Shown: positions 1 through 6,557 of the stretch, one piece after another
Numbering within the stretch: the first letter of the stretch is position 1
Layout: the number at the start of each line of letters is the position of its first letter
NCBI GenBank assembly: GCA_022706165.1
Contig: JAKJDA010000045.1
Location: forward strand, 1-9,035
DNA: 9,035 bases
From: Candidatus Hydrogenedentota bacterium
Lineage (GTDB): Bacteria; Hydrogenedentota; Hydrogenedentia; Hydrogenedentales; SLHB01
Direction: 5' to 3'
Translations under genes and position numbers: made by a program
The notes under the pieces: generated by a model
The model's input: only the letters and a program-made list of their open reading frames with translations
Databases searched by the model: none
Told to the model about the DNA's origin: nothing

Positions 1-258
1 TGCATCAATAAATTTGTCAAAATCAATCTCACCCCTAAATTGAACAACCTGCCGTCCCTGTGAATCAACAAGAGTTGACCATTCTTTGTCTTTGCCAAAG
101 TACTTGTATCCATTTAATGCGTCGCCAACGGTGACGGACTTGTCGATATCCAGCGTTCCCGATTTTACTGTTTTCTCAAGGTTTGAGCCCGTACATCCTG
201 CAAAGATAAAGAGAATGACAGCACTAGCGAATAGTTTTGAGGCACCAAGATATCGCAT
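1..258 (-). CDS. Small lipoprotein of unknown function, 3' part cut off by window edge
   Basis: This reading frame starts at an ATG at 258 and stays open for 86 codons to the window edge, so only the N-terminal part is present. It begins with a lipoprotein signal: basic residues R2 and K8, a hydrophobic stretch at about 9-19, then the lipobox F-A-G-C with the lipidated cysteine at residue 22. The mature part carries a compact pattern (VGDALNGYKYFGK, then W, then DSQGRQVVQFRGEIDF). From memory this recalls short unnamed bacterial lipoproteins with a G-x-A-(F/L)-x-x-Y-x-(Y/F)-F motif; I cannot name the family. A purine-rich SD (AGGAAG, about 5-7 nt from the ATG) supports the start. Base composition is around 40-45% GC by eye, well below the genes after 1.3 kb, which could mean recent acquisition. 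It points away from the clpA-like unit and is probably regulated separately. Confidence 0.75.
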   Translation of the reverse strand, partial: MRYLGASKLFASAVILFIFAGCTGSNLEKTVKSGTLDIDKSVTVGDALNGYKYFGKDKEWSTLVDSQGRQVVQFRGEIDFDKFIDA

Positions 259-594
259 TTCCACTTCCTTCCATTGGTTCCGAAATCCCCACGACCTCTT
301 GGCGTTCATTGCAGTTCTTTTTTTTGGGGGGGGCGCCAAGTGCGCAAATTGTCTTGGCCATCAATTGGATTGGGCTGTCTAGCGTATTGGTTCACGTCAC
401 ATATCTGCATGGCGTGACTCTACCCCAATCCGTTCTGCAAAGAACCCCACACGCACCTCGTCGTACGGACAACAAGACGAGCATTATGGATTCTAAATTC
501 ATTTTTTGTGGGTTTCAACTATTTCTGATCCGTGGCTTGCTATGCTGGGACCAGACACGCAGTGTTTGTCCGGCGCTCTTACTTTCACATCTTT
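259..594. other. Intergenic region without a credible gene
   Basis: This is the region upstream of the minus-strand lipoprotein gene. Short frames cross it on the plus strand, but none has a good ribosome binding site or a recognisable protein. It holds a run of eight T followed directly by eight G (318-333), flanked by a 7-bp inverted repeat (CTTGGCG at 298-304, CGCCAAG at 334-340). I see no clear sigma70 promoter for the lipoprotein gene. Confidence 0.6.
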
Positions 595-671
595 CGTCGT
601 GACTCGTTGTGGTCGTTGTGGTTAGGTTCCGGATCGGATTTGAACCACGACGATCACGACGAGTCACGACG
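595..671 (+). repeat. Long hairpin: 29-bp inverted repeat with 19-nt loop
   Basis: The left arm at 595-623 and the right arm at 643-671 are inverted copies over 29 bp with three differences, all transitions. In a plus-strand RNA all three become G-U wobbles (U608, G612, U617), so every base of the stem can pair; in a minus-strand RNA they would be A-C mismatches. The left arm is itself built of roughly 9-10 nt units (TCGTCGTGA, CTCGTTGTGG, TCGTTGTGG, then TTA). The loop is 624-642. No U-tract follows, so it is not a classical intrinsic terminator. It is most likely a member of a dispersed intergenic repeat family. Confidence 0.75.
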
Positions 672-761
672 GGAAGAGGTGTCGGAGGCGCGGAGTTGTG
701 GGCGGTGGGTAGTGTTCGTGTCGGATGGTGATGGTCTTGTAGACAGAATGGACCGACCGGC

Positions 762-802
762 TCCGAATGGCATATGCGTAGGTTAGGCTATGTACATTCG
801 GA
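762..802. repeat. Short inverted repeat (8 bp arms)
   Basis: TCCGAATG at 762-769 is matched by its exact reverse complement CATTCGGA at 795-802, with 25 nt between. It lies directly before the larger palindromic cluster at 811-995 and may mark the edge of that element. No function can be assigned. Confidence 0.35.
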
Positions 803-844
803 ACGAACAGTAGCGCCCGGTCTCTGTGCCGGGCGTCTTTGGTT

Positions 845-865
845 GGTCCGATTTGTAATCGGACC
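845..865. repeat. Perfect hairpin, 9-bp stem and 3-nt loop
   Basis: GGTCCGATT (845-853), loop TGT, AATCGGACC (857-865). The stem is perfect. No T-run follows on either strand, so an intrinsic terminator is unlikely. It sits inside the larger palindromic element, and its layout (GGNCC-type stem, three-base loop) matches the neighbouring hairpin at 902-924. Confidence 0.7.
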
Positions 866-901
866 GTCTTCGGTTTCGTTCACGACCCGCCTGTTTCAAA
901 G

Positions 902-924
902 AGGTCCCGTTACAAACGGGACCT
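902..924. repeat. Perfect hairpin, 10-bp stem and 3-nt loop
   Basis: AGGTCCCGTT (902-911), loop ACA, AACGGGACCT (915-924). It is a perfect stem of the same layout as 845-865 but different sequence; its loop ACA is the complement-strand form of the other's TGT. It probably belongs to the same class of small dispersed palindromes, inserted in the opposite orientation. Confidence 0.7.
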
Positions 925-936
925 ACATGTCGCAGC

Positions 937-969
937 CTTTTTGTGTCTTTTGCGTGTTTTGTGGTTGAT
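937..969. repeat. T-rich three-unit imperfect tandem repeat
   Basis: Three units of about 8-10 nt follow each other: CTTTTTGTGT, CTTTTGCGTG, TTTTGTGG, ending in TTGATGG. Layout and end (three TGTG/TGCG-bearing units, then GTTG) match the repeats that start at 595 and 1029, although the sequences differ. Unlike those two, it has no inverted partner nearby. Confidence 0.55.
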
Positions 970-1028
970 GGCAAAACCGCCCGGCACAGAGACCGCGGAC
1001 ACCAAGAGGTGGTTGTTGCCCTTTCCGA

Positions 1029-1099
1029 TCTCTGCGACCTCTGCGCCTCTGCGTTGAAAATATTCGCCCCTAAACGCAGAGTCGCAGAGAACGCGGAGA
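1029..1099. repeat. Inverted repeat of 'CTCTGCG' units, 27-bp arms
   Basis: The left arm at 1029-1055 is three CTCTGCG-type units (TCTCTGCGAC, CTCTGCGC, CTCTGCGTT). The right arm at 1073-1099 is its inverted copy over 27 bp with four mismatches. The 17-nt spacer is A/T-rich on one side. Repeats of the ACGCAGAGGCGCAGAG type are, as I recall, widespread in intergenic DNA of environmental bacteria. It ends about 230 bp before the clpA-like gene. Confidence 0.75.
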
Positions 1100-1327
1100 T
1101 CGCAGCGTGAAGATTCCGCCAATCCATTTGCGTGTCGCGACTCCGTTTTCCATCTTTCGGCACGGCTTGGGCCCTGATGCGACTGCGATTGACTTGCGCT
1201 CCGCGCACAACAAGGGGTATCTTCTGACGCACGCAAACGCGCGCTTCATCTGGAAAAGATCGGCGCGGGCGGTTGGAGGAGGAGGCGCCGGGCTAACGGA
1301 AATCCGCGATAGGGGTGAACTTCACGC
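1100..1327. other. Leader region of the clpA-like gene
   Basis: No credible gene is present; the short frames here match nothing I recognise. A TTGACT hexamer at 1189-1194 resembles a -35 box, but the best following -10-like hexamer (TATCTT, 1218-1223) is 23 nt away, which is too far for a confident promoter call. A purine-rich GGAGGAGGAGG at 1275-1285 looks like a very strong SD, yet no start codon follows at a usable distance. The SD used by the next gene is probably AGGGG at 1311-1315. Confidence 0.4.
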
Positions 1328-3703
1328 ATGCATGTGCCGGTGTCGCCGGAAATCAACGCGATGATCGATCAGGCCGCCGAGATCAGCATCCGGCGGAACC
1401 AACTCTATGTCGGCGTCGATCATTTGTTCGAGGCCATCCTCTCGCAATCGTCGAAACTGCCGCGCGCGTTCGGCGACAAACACATCCAATCGTTGCACAA
1501 GGCCGCTCGCGAGTTGGCGCGCGAACAGTGGCCCGCGGACGCGATGGTCTCCGTCGCGGGCGAAGTGTTCTACACGCCCCGGTGCGCGGCGATCGCCACG
1601 GAAGCGACGCGGTTGGCTCAACGTCTCGGCGAGGCGACGCCGTCCACAGGGCATCTGCTGTTGGCGATCCTCGCGGATGCGCATGCCGGGCCAAGCCGTG
1701 CGATTGACCGGCTCCGACTGGATCGCGGCGCGCTCATCGAAGAACTGCGCCGGGCCCTGACTCCGCACGCCACGACCGCACAGTCGCGTTCCACGCATGC
1801 CCCGGAACCCGCCGCGAAACCGCGCCGCGAACCCAAAACGGCCCAAGCCGCGCAGGAAAATGAATCGGAACCGCGCGAATCAAGCAGCGTTTCGCTCGAA
1901 CACCTGACGCGCAATCTGACGGCGTTGGCGCGGCGCGGAACGCTCGGCCCGGCCATCGGTCGCGACAAGGAAATGTTTTCGCTGCTCGAAGTCCTCGGAC
2001 GACAAGGCAAAAACAACGCGATCCTCGTCGGCGAAGCGGGTGTGGGCAAGACGCGTATCGTCGAAGGTCTCGCCGTTATGGCGACCACCAAAGCAGGCGA
2101 GGGCTTCCTGAAGGGACAGCGCATCCTCGAGCTCAACTTGGCCGCGTTGATGTCGGGCACGCAATATCGCGGGGCCTTCGAGGAACGTCTCACGCGCTTG
2201 CTCGACGACCTCAAGCGCTCGAAGGACACCATCCTCTTTATCGACGAGATTCACCTCATCATGGGCGCGGGCGCGACAGAAGGCAGCGGCCTCGACATGG
2301 CGAACTTGCTCAAGCCCGCGTTGTCGCGCGGCGAAATCCGGTGCATCGGCGCAACGACGTTGCAGGAGTACCGCAAGTTCATCGAGAAGGATCCCGCCAT
2401 CGAACGGCGGTTCCAGATGGTGCGCATCGATCCGTTGTCGGAACCGGCGACCTTCGAGGTGCTGACGTTCCTGAAGCCGTCGCTCGAACGCCATCACGGC
2501 ACGCGCATCAGCGACCGCGCCTTGCATGCGGCCATCGCGCTCACGCAACGTTACATGCCGAACCGTCAACTGCCGGACAAGGCCATCGACGTGCTCGATC
2601 AGGCGTGCGCCCGGCATCGGTTGAAGGCCATCGCGATGAAGTACAAACCGGGACTGTTCGACAGCGACTCGGGTTTCGCGCAAGTGAACAAAGTCACGCC
2701 GCACGACATCCGCAAAGTCGTGAGCCGGATCGCGGGCGTGCCCATCGAAGAAATCACCGCCGAGGAACGCCTCCGCCTGGGCCATCTCGAACGCCGCCTC
2801 AAACGCCGCATCATCGGTCAAGACGAAGCCATTGCGCGGACCGTCGCGGCGGTGAAACGTGCGCGCGCGGGCCTGGGCGATCCGTCGCGCCCGGATGCGG
2901 TGCTGCTGTTTTTAGGCCCGACAGGCGTGGGCAAGACCGAACTCGCGAAGGCCCTCGCGGAACAACTCTTCGGTTCAGCGGACCACCTCATCACCTTCGA
3001 CATGTCAGAGTACCTCGAATCGCACAGCGTCTCGAAACTCATCGGCGCGCCGCCGGGATACGTCGGCCACGGCGAAGAAGGACGATTGACCGGCGCGGTG
3101 CGGAACAAGCCATTCTCGATTCTGTTGTTCGACGAGATCGAGAAGGCGCACCCGCGCGTGTTCGATATTTTCCTGCCGATGCTCGATGAAGGACGCGTGA
3201 AAGACTCAAACGGACGCGACGTCAGCTTCAAGCACTGCATCATCCTGTTCACGTCGAACATCGCCGCCGATTTGCTTCAGCGTTCCGGTGGTCACGCGAA
3301 CCGCCCGCAGGTCATGGACGCGTTGCGGAAACATTTCCGTCCTGAATTCATCAACCGCATCGACGAGATCGTGCCGTTTCACCCCTTGCTGTTCGACGAT
3401 ATCCGCGCGATCCTGAGTCTCAGCATCCGCCAGCTTGGCCAACGGCTCGCCGACAAAGGCTTCGGCGTTCGCATGTACCAGGGCGCGTATGAGCACCTCG
3501 CGGAAGTTGGCTACGACCCCGAATACGGTGCGCGCGAACTGCGCCGCGCCGTCGAGCGTTACATCATCGACCCCATCAGCGAACTCATCCTCGCAGGCAC
3601 GTTCCAGCCCGGCGACCTCATCGAAGCACTGATGGTCAACGGCAAACTGACTTTCCGCAAGGGCGAACCACGCCCGAAAACCGAGAAGGAGCGCGCGCGA
3701 TGA
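1328..3703 (+). CDS. ClpA/ClpB-type double AAA+ unfoldase (Hsp100), no ClpP-docking loop seen
   Basis: A 791-residue ATP-driven protein unfoldase. Seen in order: a two-repeat Clp N domain (about 7-143), an Ala/Pro/Glu-rich linker (about 148-187), AAA+ domain D1 with Walker A GEAGVGKT (235-242), pore tyrosine in GTQYRG (Y280), Walker B ILFIDEIH (302-309) and arginine finger ERRF (359-362), then D2 with GPTGVGKT (530-537), pore motif GYVG (577-580), FDEIEKAH (601-608) and sensor-2 YGAR (733-736). Both ATPase sites look intact. The region between D1 and D2 is short, so the long ClpB coiled-coil M domain is absent. The segment after FTSN (641-644) runs straight to [11 protein letters not shown] as in ClpB, with no IGF/IGL-type loop, so partnership with ClpP is unlikely. 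An in-frame TGA at 1316-1318 forces the start to ATG 1328 (or GTG 1334). It overlaps the next gene by 4 bp. It could be a ClpV-like or chaperone Hsp100, but no type VI secretion genes are in view. Confidence 0.9.
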   Translation: MHVPVSPEINAMIDQAAEISIRRNQLYVGVDHLFEAILSQSSKLPRAFGDKHIQSLHKAARELAREQWPADAMVSVAGEVFYTPRCAAIATEATRLAQRLGEATPSTGHLLLAILADAHAGPSRAIDRLRLDRGALIEELRRALTPHATTAQSRSTHAPEPAAKPRREPKTAQAAQENESEPRESSSVSLEHLTRNLTALARRGTLGPAIGRDKEMFSLLEVLGRQGKNNAILVGEAGVGKTRIVEGLAVMATTKAGEGFLKGQRILELNLAALMSGTQYRGAFEERLTRLLDDLKRSKDTILFIDEIHLIMGAGATEGSGLDMANLLKPALSRGEIRCIGATTLQEYRKFIEKDPAIERRFQMVRIDPLSEPATFEVLTFLKPSLERHHGTRISDRALHAAIALTQRYMPNRQLPDKAIDVLDQACARHRLKAIAMKYKPGLFDSDSGFAQVNKVTPHDIRKVVSRIAGVPIEEITAEERLRLGHLERRLKRRIIGQDEAIARTVAAVKRARAGLGDPSRPDAVLLFLGPTGVGKTELAKALAEQLFGSADHLITFDMSEYLESHSVSKLIGAPPGYVGHGEEGRLTGAVRNKPFSILLFDEIEKAHPRVFDIFLPMLDEGRVKDSNGRDVSFKHCIILFTSNIAADLLQRSGGHANRPQVMDALRKHFRPEFINRIDEIVPFHPLLFDDIRAILSLSIRQLGQRLADKGFGVRMYQGAYEHLAEVGYDPEYGARELRRAVERYIIDPISELILAGTFQPGDLIEALMVNGKLTFRKGEPRPKTEKERAR

Positions 3704-4275
3704 ACGCCGGCATCACCGACGCCTTTGTCGTGATCAACGGCCCCGAAGACGGCGCGGAGTTCCCCGTCGTGCGCGCGCCGTTGCGGATCGGCCAGGACAT
3801 CGCGTGCGAGATACCGGTGCGCCTCGATAGCGACGTGCGACCGGTCCACGCGCTTGTCACGACGGTGTCGGACGGCTACCGCGTGCGTCAACTCGACGCC
3901 GCGCCGGTGTACGTCAACGGCAAACGCGCGGGCATGTTCCGCTCGCGCATCGTGCGGTCCGGCGGCATCGTGCAGGTCGGCCACACGCAACTCGCCGTCG
4001 AATGCGTGCCCGACGGCCTTGCCGCGCGCAGTCATGGCATCGTCAGCGAGACGGACCTCGGGTGGCTTATGGAAGGCATCGTCCGCATCCTCGCGCGCAG
4101 CGCCATGGGGACGGTCCGCCTCTTGTTTGGATTTCTCGGCAAGCTACGCACGAACGCGCTGCTCGTGGCGGCAATCCTTATTGCGCTTTATTTTTTTGTT
4201 CCCTCGTTTCGCGATCGCGTGGCCTGGGCCGCATGGCATGCAACGCATTACGTGCGGATGCTACTGGGACGGTAG
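3700..4275 (+). CDS. Membrane-anchored protein with degenerate FHA-like domain
   Basis: A 191-residue protein whose ATG overlaps the stop of the clpA-like gene (ATGA), with SD AAGGAG 8 nt upstream, so the two are translationally coupled. Residues about 7-101 follow the pattern of a forkhead-associated fold: PLRIGQ (27-32), a D-x-x-V-x-x-HA turn (43-51), GYRVRQL (59-65), VYVNGKRAG (70-78) and GGIVQVGHTQLAV (88-100). FHA domains bind phosphothreonine through a conserved Arg after the first Gly and a Ser-Arg-x-His motif. Here the Arg is Gln32, and the Ser and Arg positions read Arg-Pro (47-48), so phosphopeptide binding may be lost. An amphipathic-looking stretch (120-150) precedes one transmembrane segment (about 152-168) and a short basic tail, suggesting a cytoplasmic FHA domain on a membrane anchor. 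The FHA call is by pattern and moderate. The coupling suggests it is a partner or anchor of the unfoldase (inference). Confidence 0.75.
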   Translation: MNAGITDAFVVINGPEDGAEFPVVRAPLRIGQDIACEIPVRLDSDVRPVHALVTTVSDGYRVRQLDAAPVYVNGKRAGMFRSRIVRSGGIVQVGHTQLAVECVPDGLAARSHGIVSETDLGWLMEGIVRILARSAMGTVRLLFGFLGKLRTNALLVAAILIALYFFVPSFRDRVAWAAWHATHYVRMLLGR

Positions 4276-4405
4276 GCGACGCGCAGGCATTGCCTTCGAG
4301 AACCGGATGCATTGATTGGGCTTCGAGAAGGCAGTAGACTTTCGCGTTGCGCGCCCATTTTGGGGCGAAATATTTTCAGAATGGGCGATGCCCGGAGAGA
4401 AAGCC
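4276..4405 (+). promoter_or_regulatory. gpmI leader with competing short hairpins; possible weak promoter
   Basis: The 130-bp gap before gpmI contains CGCCC at 4352-4356, which can pair either with GGGCG at 4363-4367 or, as part of a perfect 8-bp repeat (CGCCCATT 4352-4359, AATGGGCG 4380-4387), with the segment just before the SD (GGAGA, 4394-4398). A TTGCGC...TATTTT pair (4347-4352 and 4371-4376) is at most a weak promoter match. A partial inverted repeat around 4290-4332 (TGCCTTC and GAAGGCA) has no T-run and is not a convincing terminator. Confidence 0.3.
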
Positions 4406-6022
4406 ATGATCGATTTTCCGTTGACGAGACTTCCCAACTACGCCGCTTTTCCGGGACCGGTGGTCCTGGTCATCATGGACGGCATTGGCATCGGAAAGCG
4501 CGACGAGTCGGACGGGGTGTTCGTGTCGTACACGCCGACGCTGGACAAGCTTTTTGCCGCGCCGCTGTATACGCAGCTTCGAGCCCACGGCCGAGCCGTC
4601 GGCCTGCCGAGCGACGAGGACATGGGCAACTCGGAAGTCGGCCATAACGCGCTGGGTGCGGGCCGCGTGTTTAGCCAAGGCGCGATGTTGGTCAACGACG
4701 CCATCGCCACGGGCAAGCTGTTCGAGGGCAAAGCGTGGCAATCGGCCACGGCCGCCGGCACGCTGCATTTTATCGGCCTCTTGTCCGATGGCAACGTCCA
4801 TAGCCACATCGATCACCTCTTCGCGATGCTCGATCGCTGCGCACGCGACGGCGTCAAGCGAGTGCGCGTGCATCCGTTGCTCGACGGCCGCGACGTCGGC
4901 GAGAAAAGCGCGTTGGAGTACATCGGACCGCTCGAAAAGAAACTCGCGGAACTGAGCGCGGCCGGACGCGACTATCGCATCGCATCCGGGGGCGGGCGCA
5001 TGATCACCACAATGGACCGCTACGAGGCGAACTGGAGCGTCGTCGAGCGCGGATGGAAGGCCCATGTGCTCGGCGAAGGCCGTCCCTTCGCGTCGGCGTC
5101 GGAAGCCGTGCAGACCTACTACGCCGAAGACCCGACGATGACCGACCAATACATGGAGAGTTTCGTCATTGCCGAGAACGGCAAGCCCGTCGGAACGGTC
5201 GAAGACGGTGACGCGGTCGTTTTCTTCAACTTCCGCGGCGACCGCGCCATCGAAATTTCGAAGGCGTTCGAGCAAGGGCCCGAGTTCGACAAGTTCGACC
5301 GCAAACGATGCCCGAAGGTCTTTTACGCGGGCATGATGCAGTACGACGGCGACGAGCATATCCCCGCGAATTTCCTGGTCGAGCCGCCCGCGATCGAGCG
5401 CACGATCAGCCAGTACTTGTGCGCGGCGGGCATCACCAGTTTCGCGGTCTCCGAAACCCAAAAATTCGGGCACGTCACCTACTTTTGGAACGGCAACAAC
5501 AGCGGCTACGTCGACGAAAAGCTCGAGAAGTACATCGAGATCGCGTCGGACAAGGTGCAATTCGATCAACGTCCGTGGATGAAAGCCGGCGAAATCACCG
5601 ACGCGACGCTCGAGGCCATCCAGAGCGGCCAATACAAGTTCATCCGCCTCAACTTCCCGAACGGCGATATGGTCGGCCACACCGGCGTGCCCATCTCCGT
5701 GCGCATTGCCGTCGAAACGGTCGACCTCGGCCTCAAACGCCTGCTGCCGGCGATCGAAGCGGCCAAGGGCATCGCCGTCATCACCGCCGACCATGGCAAC
5801 GCGGACTGCATGTTCACCGAGAAAAAGGGAAAGCGCGAACCGATGGTGGCGCACACGCTCAACCCCGTGCCGTTCATCATCGCGGACTACTCCGGCGCGA
5901 ACCCCATCGCCATGAGCGGCGTCGCCAACCCCGGCCTCAGCAACGTCGCCGCAACGCTGCTCCATCTTCTCGGCTTCGAAAAACCGGAAGAGTACGATCC
6001 GTCATTGATCACGATTGGGTAA
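4406..6022 (+). CDS. gpmI: 2,3-bisphosphoglycerate-independent phosphoglycerate mutase, plant/trypanosomatid-like type
   Basis: A 538-residue cytoplasmic enzyme interconverting 3- and 2-phosphoglycerate in glycolysis/gluconeogenesis, with two metal ions (usually Mn) and a phosphoserine intermediate. Visible motifs: metal-binding DGIGIG near the N-terminus, the catalytic serine in MGNSEVGHNALGAGR, GLLSDGNVHSHIDHL, HPLLDGRDVG, GGGRMITTMDRYEANW, FNFRGDRAIE, SETQKFGHVTYFWNGN, NFPNGDMVGHTG and TADHGNAD. All the main metal and substrate motifs look intact. Several of them (GGGRM..TMDRYE, TDQYMESFVI, QYDGDEHIP, SETQKFGHVT) resemble the plant/trypanosomatid enzymes more than E. coli GpmI, which reads IIGRYYAMDRD at the equivalent place. 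In-frame ATGs also lie at 4316 and 4388, but only ATG 4406 has a good SD (GGAGA, 7 nt spacing), and it gives the expected N-terminus. It is transcribed in the same direction as the clpA-like pair, 130 bp downstream, and could be read through from it. Confidence 0.96.
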   Translation: MIDFPLTRLPNYAAFPGPVVLVIMDGIGIGKRDESDGVFVSYTPTLDKLFAAPLYTQLRAHGRAVGLPSDEDMGNSEVGHNALGAGRVFSQGAMLVNDAIATGKLFEGKAWQSATAAGTLHFIGLLSDGNVHSHIDHLFAMLDRCARDGVKRVRVHPLLDGRDVGEKSALEYIGPLEKKLAELSAAGRDYRIASGGGRMITTMDRYEANWSVVERGWKAHVLGEGRPFASASEAVQTYYAEDPTMTDQYMESFVIAENGKPVGTVEDGDAVVFFNFRGDRAIEISKAFEQGPEFDKFDRKRCPKVFYAGMMQYDGDEHIPANFLVEPPAIERTISQYLCAAGITSFAVSETQKFGHVTYFWNGNNSGYVDEKLEKYIEIASDKVQFDQRPWMKAGEITDATLEAIQSGQYKFIRLNFPNGDMVGHTGVPISVRIAVETVDLGLKRLLPAIEAAKGIAVITADHGNADCMFTEKKGKREPMVAHTLNPVPFIIADYSGANPIAMSGVANPGLSNVAATLLHLLGFEKPEEYDPSLITIG

Positions 6023-6037
6023 GATAGCATGATTCTC

Positions 6038-6069
6038 GGGGAAAGCCTTTTTGGATAAAGGTTTTCCCC
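6038..6069 (+). terminator. Hairpin after gpmI, possible terminator without U-tract
   Basis: Left arm 6038-6050 (GGGGAAAGCCTTT) and right arm 6057-6069 (AAAGGTTTTCCCC) form a 13-bp stem with one G-U wobble and a 6-nt loop, 15 nt after the gpmI stop. No T-run follows, so intrinsic termination is uncertain; it may protect the mRNA 3' end or act with another factor. Confidence 0.5.
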
Positions 6070-6129
6070 AGGGCAATCGCATTACATGGCCGAGGGAAAT
6101 GGTGCGTGGGAATGGCCATCGTTAATGTC

Positions 6130-6244
6130 TTTGTAGCGCCCGGTCTCCGTGCCGGGCGGTTTTACGGCAAGCGACAAGACGAATCCACACAGCCCCGGAT
6201 CGTTGCGCCCAGACCCGCCCGGCACGGAGACCGGGCGCTACAAA
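6130..6244. repeat. 30-bp perfect inverted repeat (GCCCGG..CCGGGC family, copy 2)
   Basis: The arms at 6130-6159 and 6215-6244 are exact inverted copies over 30 bp, with a 55-nt spacer. Each arm contains TAGCGCCCGG and CCGGGCG and can itself fold as a hairpin. Bases 6134-6158 match 811-835 except for one base (C for T in the loop), so this is a second copy of the dispersed element. The spacer has no recognisable gene. Lying between gpmI and the SUI1-like gene, it could influence transcript ends, but no T-run marks it as a simple terminator. Confidence 0.8.
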
Positions 6245-6557
6245 AACGAAAATCGTGCGCCAAACGGTAAAATCGTGACGTATATGGAGCCAAAAAGTCC
6301 TAATGACTCAGAATTGTAATGCAATGGCCCTGTTCCCCGGCGCCCCCGGCAGCCTGCCCTCAGAAACACGCGAAATGGAACGAAAATAGCCGGTTTACAT
6401 GCGACGGCCCTGCTTGGCAAGCGCTTTTCTCGCTGGGGCCATTCGAGAGGTCGGCGCGATGGATTTTCAAAAATTTCGGCTACCGTCTCTTCCCGCAGTC
6501 GTAGTAGCATTGACGGACGATGGTTGCGGCTGCGTAGTGAAAAAACGGAAGGAATGT
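6245..6557. other. Upstream region of the SUI1-like gene, no gene seen
   Basis: There is no convincing coding frame here. An in-frame upward extension of the SUI1-like gene exists, but it has no SD and no homology I recognise. AAAATCGTG occurs twice (near 6248 and 6269). A TTGACG hexamer at 6510-6515 resembles a -35 box but lacks a good -10 at proper spacing. The SD of the next gene (GGAAGG, 6547-6552) ends this stretch. Confidence 0.45.

Larger units (their letters stand above)
811..995. repeat. Nested palindromic element (GCCCGG..CCGGGC family, copy 1)
   Basis: The outer arms are 818-835 and 978-995, perfect inverted copies over 18 bp (CGGTCTCTGTGCCGGGCG and its complement). The left arm extends to TAG at 811 and is itself a small hairpin (CGCCCGG, 8-nt loop, CCGGGCG). 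Enclosed between the arms are two further perfect hairpins, at 845-865 and 902-924, and a T-rich three-unit repeat. The left arm matches the repeat at 6134-6158 except for one base, which shows that this is a dispersed family resembling REP/BIME elements in architecture. There is no open frame that looks like a protein. Confidence 0.75.

Noticed and set aside
632..650. GGTTCAAATCC on the minus strand, resembling a tRNA T-loop
   Set aside because: The flanking bases do not make a five-base T-stem, and no acceptor, D or anticodon arm fits; it lies in the loop and arm of a repeat hairpin.
595..1099. Possible CRISPR array in the repeat-rich region
   Set aside because: The repeats are inverted and of different families, without equal-sized spacers or identical direct repeats, and there are no cas genes.
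1189..1223. TTGACT...TATCTT as a promoter for the clpA-like gene
   Set aside because: The spacing is 23 nt, well outside the usual 16-18.
783..1232. Minus-strand frames through the repeat cluster
   Set aside because: They cross inverted repeats and hairpins, so openness reflects repeat composition; no SD or known domain.
1275..1285. GGAGGAGGAGG, a very strong SD-like sequence
   Set aside because: No ATG, GTG or TTG follows at usable distance, and it is too far from ATG 1328.
1880..2821. Minus-strand open frame (313 codons) opposite the clpA-like gene
   Set aside because: The sense strand encodes intact AAA+ motifs throughout; the antisense product is not recognisable.
4376..5965. Long minus-strand open frame (529 codons) opposite gpmI
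   Set aside because: It is antisense to a clear phosphoglycerate mutase; the product is rich in Arg, Val, Asp and His as expected of a GC-rich shadow, with no motif.
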